Shown here piece by piece: positions 49,613 through 56,250 of a stretch of DNA of 64,000 nt. The DNA is taken from NCBI GenBank assembly GCA_934716995.1, contig CAKUYO010000004.1, forward strand, positions 54,004 to 118,003. Direction: 5' to 3'. Made by a program: the position numbers and the translations under genes. Source of the stretch: an uncultured Bacteroidales bacterium (lineage in GTDB: Bacteria > Bacteroidota > Bacteroidia > Bacteroidales > Paludibacteraceae). The number at the start of each line of letters is the position of its first letter. Positions within the stretch are counted from its first letter, which is position 1. Under the pieces are notes generated by a model. That model was not told where the DNA came from. It worked only from the letters and a program-made list of their open reading frames with translations, and did no database searches.

Positions 49613-50776
49613 TCATTTCTTTATCAGCACGATCATCTGCAGGCAGAGATCGAAGAATATAATCTTTGCATTGCCGTTCTGCTCTATCTGCCGTTCCGCC
49701 TTGCCCAGTTCGTTCATTATCCGTTCCACGTTACCCGTATGGATAAAGGGCGCAAAGCGGGTGGAGAACTCCCGTTCGGGTGTGGTCTGGTAGTTCATCT
49801 CGGGGTGCTGCAGGTTGTAAATAAAGTTCTCACGCACCTGCCGCTGGGCGTATTGCAGAAAGCGTTTCTGTTTCTCGCGCCCCACCTTGGCATCCGCCAT
49901 ATCCAGACTCCATTTGCGCAGGCGTGAGAGCGACTCGAACTTCTTCTGCGGGTCGCGCAGGACACCCACCGTATAGGCATCGCGCATCAGGGCGACAAAA
50001 TCATTAAACTCCTGCGTAGTCTCGTCGTTTGCTTCGGCGAGTTTCTGCGCTGCAAGGTAACTACCGTTGGCAATATGGGCATAGTCGGCAGCCGCAGCGG
50101 GAGCGATATGCAGGCGTTCTTGCAGCGCCAAACTAATCTCCTCGTCCGGCAAACGCGGCACACGTATCTGCTGCACGCGGGAGAGAATGGTGGAGAGCAA
50201 CTGCTCGGGATGCTCGCTCACCAACAGGAAAACCGTCTTCTCGGGCGGCTCCTCCAGCAGTTTAAGCAATTTATTGGCGCAGGTAGTATTCATTTTCTCC
50301 GGCTGCCAGATAATCATTACCTTGTAGCCGTCGCCAAACGCCTTGAGGCTGAGTTTGCGTATAATCTCCGAACTCTCTTTCTCGTAAATCATTCCCTGCT
50401 TGGTCTCCACCCCCAACGCCTTGTACCAATCGTCCAAATCGAAATAACCGCGCTCCAGAAACAGTTTGCGGAACGGCTCGAAGAAGTCGTTACAGACCTC
50501 TCTCTTGTCATCCTTTTCCTTAACGATGGGGAAAGCAAAATGGAGATCAGGATGCTGCAAGTTCTGATACTGCAGACAGGTAGGACATACGCCGCACGAA
50601 TCCTCATTGGTACGGTTCGGGCAGTTGAGATACTGCGCATAAGCGACAGCGAGTTGCAACTTGCCTACGCCCGCGGAACCCGTCAGCAGTTGGGCATGGG
50701 GGACACGCCCCTCCCGAACCGACTGAATAAGCCGCTCTTTGACCGCCTGCTGCCCTATGATGTCCTTGAACTGCAT
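49613..50776 (-). CDS. holB: DNA polymerase III delta' subunit
   Basis: Clamp-loader ATPase-like subunit of 387 residues. The AAA module starts with IIGQQAVKERL and carries the P-loop LTGSAGVGKLQLA near 38-50; four cysteines in DSCGVCPTCLQ and preceding CPNR form the zinc module, and the sensor-1 region reads LLEEPPEKTVFLLVSEHP. Delta' helps load the sliding clamp. I use the ATG at 50776 (MQFKDIIGQQ); an upstream codon at 50800 would overlap the promoter. RicT and gldH follow. Confidence 0.94.
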   Translation of the reverse strand: MQFKDIIGQQAVKERLIQSVREGRVPHAQLLTGSAGVGKLQLAVAYAQYLNCPNRTNEDSCGVCPTCLQYQNLQHPDLHFAFPIVKEKDDKREVCNDFFEPFRKLFLERGYFDLDDWYKALGVETKQGMIYEKESSEIIRKLSLKAFGDGYKVMIIWQPEKMNTTCANKLLKLLEEPPEKTVFLLVSEHPEQLLSTILSRVQQIRVPRLPDEEISLALQERLHIAPAAAADYAHIANGSYLAAQKLAEANDETTQEFNDFVALMRDAYTVGVLRDPQKKFESLSRLRKWSLDMADAKVGREKQKRFLQYAQRQVRENFIYNLQHPEMNYQTTPEREFSTRFAPFIHTGNVERIMNELGKAERQIEQNGNAKIIFFDLCLQMIVLIKK

Positions 50777-50797
50777 TCCCGATTTTCTTTTAGCCCG

Positions 50798-50828
50798 CAA
50801 AGATACAAAAAAAATGCGACTTGCACAA
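50798..50828 (-). promoter_or_regulatory. Promoter for holB-ricT-gldH
   Basis: Minus-strand TTG (50826-50828) and TATCTTTG (50798-50805), 20 bases apart. The -7 box is only 22 bases from the start codon, so the leader would be about 15 bases. Confidence 0.72.
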
Positions 50829-50969
50829 GTTCCGAACTTATATTCCGCAAAAAGTTATTACCGCTGCGTCCTTTTTTCGGGGATACAGCAGACGGGTATT
50901 CCTGTCATATTTTCAAAGTATTTTTATTGTACGTCCTGCAACTCATTATAATACAAACAAAAACAGCCT

Positions 50970-51013
50970 AATCACCCAAGAATCACCTAAGAATCACCCA
51001 AGAATCACCTAAG
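50970..51013 (+). repeat. Four 11-bp tandem repeats (AATCACCCAAG type)
   Basis: Alternating AATCACCCAAG and AATCACCTAAG, twice each. The same core as at 19882-19936. Together with the holB and nfeD promoters it accounts for the 331-base gap 50777-51107; 50829-50969 shows nothing else I can name. Confidence 0.95.
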
Positions 51014-51050
51014 TTTTCTATACGGAGATGGTTGAAAAAAGAAACCGTGC

Positions 51051-51081
51051 TTGCATATATCAAAGATTTAAGGTAACTTTG
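51051..51081 (+). promoter_or_regulatory. Promoter for the nfeD-like gene
   Basis: TTG (51051-51053) and TAACTTTG (51074-51081), 20 bases apart, 27 bases before the start codon. Confidence 0.75.
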
Positions 51082-51107
51082 CAGCGCAAACAAAAACTCT
51101 TAACCTT

Positions 51108-51476
51108 ATGGACATTGCATTGGTTGTTATTCTGATAGTGGCAGGAGTGATTCTTCTGTTGTTGGAGTTGTTTCTTCTGCCCGGTTTCGGCATAGCCGGT
51201 GTTGCCGGTTTTTTAAGTCTGGCGGGTGCAGTGGCAGCGGCTTACCTGCGTATCGGCGCCACGGCGGGACATATCACGCTGGCAGCGGCTATTGTAGCAG
51301 CCGCATTGGCAGTGTATGGTTTTATCCGCAGCCATGCTTTGCAGAAAATGGCATTAGACACATCCATTGAGTCGAAAGTGGAACTCGCTTCGCCGGGCAA
51401 GAAAATAGAAAACCTGGAACGTGATGCCAAGGAGATGGACAAGGAACGCAAGGAACAACAAACAATTAATAAGTAA
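51108..51476 (+). CDS. NfeD-like membrane protein
   Basis: Small membrane protein of 122 residues: two to three helices (about 4-75, ALVVILIVAGVILLLLELFL, GIAGVAGFLSLAGAVAAAYL and a third) and a charged cytoplasmic tail. It matches the membrane part of NfeD proteins but lacks the C-terminal OB-fold domain. NfeD proteins work with flotillin-like proteins in membrane organisation; floA is the next gene, here separated by 301 bases of repeats instead of being adjacent. Confidence 0.82.
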   Translation: MDIALVVILIVAGVILLLLELFLLPGFGIAGVAGFLSLAGAVAAAYLRIGATAGHITLAAAIVAAALAVYGFIRSHALQKMALDTSIESKVELASPGKKIENLERDAKEMDKERKEQQTINK

Positions 51477-51483
51477 TAATTAA

Positions 51484-51712
51484 CGTGAGTTCGATATAAA
51501 AGTTCCTTTGCCGCAAAGCGGCAAGAAATCTAAGTAAATCTTTGTTTTTGCCTCCATAAATTGCCATAAATCTTATTCGCCTACGGCGGCAAAGTATGCC
51601 ATTATGCTTAGTTAATTAACAATTAATATGCGTTGTTAATCCCGTTCAAATAACGAAAACGAATAAAACAAAACTTACAAAACCTGTCTTGCGGCACAAC
51701 ATGTGCCGCGCT
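51484..51712 (+). repeat. Dispersed elements between nfeD and floA
   Basis: The 301-base gap is nearly all repeat. 51484-51610 is the second copy of the subtype at 47648-47771, with GCCGC-AAA-GCGGC (51510-51522) and CGCC-TAC-GGCG hairpins. 51655-51712 is the right part of the 19672 subtype: AAACAAAACTTACAAAACCT, then the hairpin GCGGCAC-AACAT-GTGCCGC at 51691-51709, which differs from the copies at 19804 and 32112 by a matching change in both arms. Confidence 0.82.
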
Positions 51713-51777
51713 TGGAAACTATAATTCAGGAAATTATCAGTTAGAGATATTGTCAAACCAAATAAAAAAACACGATT

Positions 51778-52755
51778 ATGGATGTAGGTATGATTGTACT
51801 ATTGGCTATATTGGCCGTCTTTTTGATTATCTTTTTCTATTATGTACCCTTTATGCTTTGGGTGAACGCCCAAGTGAGCGGGGTGCGCGTATCGCTGGTG
51901 CAGTTGTTCCTGATGCGTATCCGTAAGGTGCCGCCCACGAGGATTGTAAACTGTCTGATTGAGGCACACAAAGCCGGTCTGACAGACGTAAAACGCGACG
52001 GATTGGAGGCACACTACCTGGCGGGCGGACATATCGAGCGCGTAACACACGCTTTGGTCTCAGCCTCGAAAGCAGGTATCCAACTGACTTTCCAAATGGC
52101 TACGGCTATCGATCTGGCGGGACGCGATGTATTCGAGGCCGTGCAGATGTCGGTGAATCCGAAGGTAATTGATACTCCGCCCGTTACGGCAGTGGCAAAA
52201 GACGGTATCCAGTTGATAGCCAAAGCGCGTGTTACGGTGCGTGCAAACATCCACCAGTTGGTCGGCGGCGCCGGCGAAGATACGGTGCTGGCGCGTGTAG
52301 GCGAAGGTATAGTCAGTTCGATCGGTTCGGCAGAAAGCCACAAGCAAGTATTGGAGAACCCCGACAGCATCTCCAAATTAGTATTGAGCAAAGGTCTGGA
52401 CGACGGTACGGCATTCGAGATATTGTCGATTGATATTGCCGACATCGATGTAGGCAAGAACATCGGTGCGCAACTGCAGATGGACCAAGCCGAGGCGGAC
52501 AAGAACATCGCCCAGGCGAAAGCCGAGGAACGCCGTGCAATGGCGATTGCCAACGAGCAGGAGATGAAAGCCAAAGCGCAGGAAGCACGTGCGAAAGTGA
52601 TTGAAGCGGAAGCCCTGGTGCCGCAAGCAATGGCAGAAGCGTTCCGCAACGGCAATCTGGGTATTATGGATTATTACCGTATGCAAAACATACAAGCCGA
52701 CACCGCCATGCGCGAGGCTATAGGCAAGCCCGCAGAGAGCGGTAAGAAGAAATAG
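51778..52755 (+). CDS. floA: Flotillin-like protein FloA
   Basis: Protein of 325 residues. An N-terminal membrane segment (about 5-28, IVLLAILAVFLIIFFYYVPF) is followed by the SPFH-like domain (PVTAVAKDGIQLIAKARVTVRANIHQLVG, ends shown as PVTAVAKDG and RVTVRANIH) and a C-terminal Ala/Glu-rich coiled coil (about 235-290). FloA assembles membrane microdomains. Its partner nfeD lies upstream. The stop codon shares one base with the GTG start of the next gene (TAGTG). Confidence 0.95.
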   Translation: MDVGMIVLLAILAVFLIIFFYYVPFMLWVNAQVSGVRVSLVQLFLMRIRKVPPTRIVNCLIEAHKAGLTDVKRDGLEAHYLAGGHIERVTHALVSASKAGIQLTFQMATAIDLAGRDVFEAVQMSVNPKVIDTPPVTAVAKDGIQLIAKARVTVRANIHQLVGGAGEDTVLARVGEGIVSSIGSAESHKQVLENPDSISKLVLSKGLDDGTAFEILSIDIADIDVGKNIGAQLQMDQAEADKNIAQAKAEERRAMAIANEQEMKAKAQEARAKVIEAEALVPQAMAEAFRNGNLGIMDYYRMQNIQADTAMREAIGKPAESGKKK

Positions 52756-53534
52756 TGAAAGTAGCACTGCTGCAATATCCCATTGCTTGGGCAGACAAGC
52801 AGACCAACCTGCGCCTGACCGAGCAGCGTCTTGCCGCGTTGGCTCACCGAGCCGACGTGGCTCTTTTGCCGGAGATGTTCACTACCGGTTTCTGTACGGA
52901 CCGTCCGGACTTGGCAGAGCCTGCCGACGGCGAGACGATACAGCGGTTGCAGCATTGTGCCGATACGTATGATTTGGCGATTGCGGGGTCGTTTGTCTGT
53001 ATAGAGAATGGTTGTCTGTACAACCGCGGTTTCTTTATCCGACCTAAAGAAAAGCCCGTATTCATCGACAAGAAACACCTCTATGCCCACGGCGGTGAGG
53101 CTGCCTTTTTCTCCCCCGGAAACGATGCACCGGTGGTGGAATACAAGGGTGCCAAATTCCGTTTGCTGGTGTGCTACGACTTGCGTTTTCCTGTCTGGGC
53201 GCGCAACACCACGGGATATGACTACGATATACTTCTCGTTGTTGCCAACTGGCCGCAGATACGTATCCAGTATTGGGACGCCTTGCTGCCCGCCAGAGCC
53301 ACCGAGAACCAGTGCTATATATGCGGTGTGAATACTGTGGGCGATGACGGCACCGGTTTGCACTACAACGGTCATTCCGCAGCCTACGACACCCGCTTGC
53401 AGCCGATAGTGCATTTCGGGGACAACGAAACGGGGACGAAGATTGCAGACTTCGACATAGAGCAACTGCACCATTATCGGGAAGTGCTCCCCCTATGGCA
53501 GGACGCGGACAAGTTTCAATTTGTAAATTTGTAA
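52755..53534 (+). CDS. Carbon-nitrogen hydrolase (omega-amidase, YafV/Nit2-like)
   Basis: Nitrilase-superfamily amidase of 259 residues. The Glu-Lys-Cys triad is visible: LLPEMFTTGF (E near 41), DKKHLYAHGGEAAFFSPG (K near 99) and VCYDLRFPVWAR (C near 138). The PEMFTTGF and GGEAAFFSPG signatures point to omega-amidases, which hydrolyse 2-oxoglutaramate or similar. It starts with GTG overlapping the floA stop. The final residues FQFVNL and the stop are encoded by the TTTGTAAAT-like repeat array, suggesting the original 3' end was replaced. Confidence 0.92.
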   Translation: MKVALLQYPIAWADKQTNLRLTEQRLAALAHRADVALLPEMFTTGFCTDRPDLAEPADGETIQRLQHCADTYDLAIAGSFVCIENGCLYNRGFFIRPKEKPVFIDKKHLYAHGGEAAFFSPGNDAPVVEYKGAKFRLLVCYDLRFPVWARNTTGYDYDILLVVANWPQIRIQYWDALLPARATENQCYICGVNTVGDDGTGLHYNGHSAAYDTRLQPIVHFGDNETGTKIADFDIEQLHHYREVLPLWQDADKFQFVNL

Positions 53535-53552
53535 GTGTGTAAATTTGTAAAT
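53514..53552 (+). repeat. TTTGTAAA short repeats overlapping a stop codon
   Basis: CAATTTGTAAATTTGTAAGT and GTGTAAATTTGTAAATG: four or so copies of an 8-base TTTGTAAA/ATTTGTAA unit. The stop of the omega-amidase gene (53532-53534) lies inside. The gap to recJ also has an ACGGC-TAC-GCCGT hairpin near 53651. Confidence 0.7.
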
Positions 53553-53721
53553 GGGCTTGAAATAACGAAAACTTATAACAAATACACGAAAAATTAAATC
53601 AAATATATTCAAATAAGCATTTGTAAGTAAGGTGTTGTTTGTAAACGGACGGCTACGCCGTATTATCACTAATTAACCATTAAAATTTTATATCGCCCCA
53701 TTACGAACAGACATAAAATAA

Positions 53722-55440
53722 ATGACACCACGTTGGAACATATATACACCCGATGAGGAGCAGAAAGCCCTCTGCGAGTCGCTGGCACGCGAACTGAACA
53801 TCAGTCCGCTCTCTGCGCAACTGCTGATTGACAGGGGTATATCTACGGCAGACGAGGCGCGTGCGTTTGTGCGTCCGTCATTGTCGCAACTGCACGATCC
53901 GTTCCTGATGCGCGATATGGACAAAGCCACAAAACGGCTCTCGGAAGCGATTGCAGGACACGAACGGATTATGGTATATGGCGACTACGACGTGGACGGC
54001 ACCACGGCAGTGGCACTGATGTACACCTTCCTGCACACGCAAACCGACAACCTGACTTTCTATATTCCCGACCGCTACACCGAAGGATACGGTATATCCT
54101 ATAAAGGTATTGATACGGCACAGGCAGACGGTTGCACGCTGATTATCGCCCTTGACTGCGGTATCAAGGCGGTGGACAAGGTGGAATATGCCCGTGCGCG
54201 GGGTATCGATTTTATCATCTGCGACCACCATACCCCCGGCGACGAACTGCCACAAGCCGCAGCGGTGCTGAATATGAAACGTGCCGACTGCGGTTACCCC
54301 TACAAGGAACTGAGCGGCTGCGGCGTGGGTTTCAAGTTGGTGCAGGCCTATATACGCAAGCACCATATTCCGGAAGAACAAGCCTATACACTGCTGCCCC
54401 TGCTGGCGATGTCAATAGCCTCTGATATTGTGCCGGTTACAGGCGAGAACAGAGTGCTGGCATACTATGGTTTGCGGCAACTGAACAAACGCCCGCCGGT
54501 AGGCGTATATGCGATTATGCAGGTAGCGGGTATTGCCGACAAGACCATCAATATATCCGACCTCGTTTATAAGATCGGTCCCCGTATCAATGCTTGCGGA
54601 CGTATCCAATCGGGTACAGAGGCGGTGCGCCTGCTTATCACGGACGACCTCGCTTTTGCGCAGCAGCAGGCACAAAGCGTCAATACCTACAACGCCGAGC
54701 GCAAGGACTACGACAGCAAGACCACCGAGGAGGCTCTGGAGATGCTATCTTCCGACCCCGACAATGACCGAAAGCATACGACGGTAGTCTTTTCGCCCAA
54801 TTGGCACAAGGGGGTGGTCGGGATTGCCGCATCGCGCCTGACAGAGCAGTATTACCGTCCCACCATTGTACTGACAGCCGGTGAGAACGGCATCATATCC
54901 GGTTCAGCACGCTCGGTGAGCGACTTTGATATCTACGCGGCTATCGATTCCTGCCGCGACCTGCTGACCAATTTCGGCGGGCACAAGTTCGCTGCCGGAC
55001 TGAGTATGGCGGAGGAGAACCTGCCTGCTTTCAAGCAACGTTTTGAGGAATACGTCTCGGCACATATCTCGCCCGAGCAACTACAACCTGCTATCCATAT
55101 AGAGGCGGAGATACGGTTGGAGGACATCACACCGCAGTTCTTCAATATCCTGCGCCATCTGGAGCCTTTCGGTCCGGGCAACCCACGACCGACTTTCGTT
55201 ACCCGCAACCTGATCAACAACCACGGTACGCGCCGCGTGGGGCAACAGGGGGCGCATCTGCATCTGGATGTAACCGACCGCACGGCGGCTATCGCGGGTA
55301 TCGCTTTCGGACAAGGCGACAAAGCCCTGCATCTGCAGAACGGCAACAGTGCGGATATATGCTACCACTTGGAGGAAAACACCTTCAACCACCGCACCAC
55401 CATCCAAATGACGGCAATAGACATACACTTGAATAACTAA
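53722..55440 (+). CDS. recJ: Single-stranded-DNA exonuclease RecJ
   Basis: DHH-family 5'-3' exonuclease of 572 residues. Metal-binding motifs: YGDYDVDGTTAVAL near 87-100, ALDCGIKAV, CDHHTPGD near 169-176 and the DHHA1 motif NFGGHKFAAGLSM near 416-428. RecJ trims single strands in recombination and mismatch repair. Its end carries the OB-fold part (about 450-572). tdk follows after 21 bases, so both may be transcribed together; no clear promoter was found just upstream. Confidence 0.96.
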   Translation: MTPRWNIYTPDEEQKALCESLARELNISPLSAQLLIDRGISTADEARAFVRPSLSQLHDPFLMRDMDKATKRLSEAIAGHERIMVYGDYDVDGTTAVALMYTFLHTQTDNLTFYIPDRYTEGYGISYKGIDTAQADGCTLIIALDCGIKAVDKVEYARARGIDFIICDHHTPGDELPQAAAVLNMKRADCGYPYKELSGCGVGFKLVQAYIRKHHIPEEQAYTLLPLLAMSIASDIVPVTGENRVLAYYGLRQLNKRPPVGVYAIMQVAGIADKTINISDLVYKIGPRINACGRIQSGTEAVRLLITDDLAFAQQQAQSVNTYNAERKDYDSKTTEEALEMLSSDPDNDRKHTTVVFSPNWHKGVVGIAASRLTEQYYRPTIVLTAGENGIISGSARSVSDFDIYAAIDSCRDLLTNFGGHKFAAGLSMAEENLPAFKQRFEEYVSAHISPEQLQPAIHIEAEIRLEDITPQFFNILRHLEPFGPGNPRPTFVTRNLINNHGTRRVGQQGAHLHLDVTDRTAAIAGIAFGQGDKALHLQNGNSADICYHLEENTFNHRTTIQMTAIDIHLNN

Positions 55441-55461
55441 CAGACAATCAACTATAATACA

Positions 55462-56055
55462 ATGTTTTCGGAAAGAGATACCAAGGGACCCGCGCAGCGT
55501 CGCGGCAGCGTGGAAGTGGTATGCGGCAGTATGTTTTCGGGCAAAACCGAGGAACTGATCCGCCGTATGAAACGGGCAAAGTTTGCCAAGCAGAAAGTAG
55601 AGATCTTCAAGCCCGCTATCGATGTACGCTACTCGGAGGAAGATGTGGTGAGCCACGACCATAATATCATTCAGTCCACCCCCGTGGATTCCAGCCAGAA
55701 TATCCTGCTTCTTGCCGACGATATCGATGTGGTGGGGATTGACGAGGCGCAATTCTTCGATATGGGTATTGTGGATGTATGCAACCAACTGGCAGCACGC
55801 GGAATACGCGTGATTGTGGCGGGCTTGGATATGGACTTCAAAGGCGTACCGTTCGGACCCATGCCGGCTCTGATGGCGATAGCCGACGATGTATATAAGA
55901 CCCATGCCATCTGCGTCCATTGCGGCGATTTGGCGTATGTGAGCCACCGCCTGGTATCGTCCGACAAACGTGTCCTGCTTGGCGAGACCGACTCCTACGA
56001 ACCTCTCTGCCGTGCTTGCTACGAAAAAGCCATAGCCAACGAACACAAGCAATAA
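55462..56055 (+). CDS. tdk: Thymidine kinase
   Basis: Type II thymidine kinase of 197 residues. The P-loop CGSMFSGKTEELIRR lies near 20-34, Walker B GIDEAQFFD near 93-101, and zinc ligands occur as CVHCGD and CRACY. It phosphorylates salvaged thymidine with ATP. The lasso loop (TDSYEPLC) binds the base. It lies 21 bases after recJ. Confidence 0.96.
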   Translation: MFSERDTKGPAQRRGSVEVVCGSMFSGKTEELIRRMKRAKFAKQKVEIFKPAIDVRYSEEDVVSHDHNIIQSTPVDSSQNILLLADDIDVVGIDEAQFFDMGIVDVCNQLAARGIRVIVAGLDMDFKGVPFGPMPALMAIADDVYKTHAICVHCGDLAYVSHRLVSSDKRVLLGETDSYEPLCRACYEKAIANEHKQ

Positions 56056-56129
56056 ATCCCGTTGAATGCGGAGATAATCGGTGGTTTGAACAAGAGCATA
56101 AGGAGCAGTTTTTTAAGTAGCGGAAACTA

Positions 56130-56180
56130 TCAAAACAAAACCGACAAAACCTTTCTTGCGGCGCAACATACGCCGCGCTT
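56130..56180 (+). repeat. Partial dispersed element upstream of priA
   Basis: CAAAACAAAACCGACAAAAC leads into hairpin GCGGCGC-AACAT-ACGCCGC at 56158-56176, the right end of the 19672-type element. The innermost pair is a C-A mismatch here; the other six pairs are kept. Confidence 0.75.
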
Positions 56181-56250
56181 TTGAGACAAATACACGAAAA
56201 ATCAAATACATTCAGTCGTCAATTAACGTTTCCATCCCAAGACGGCAACG

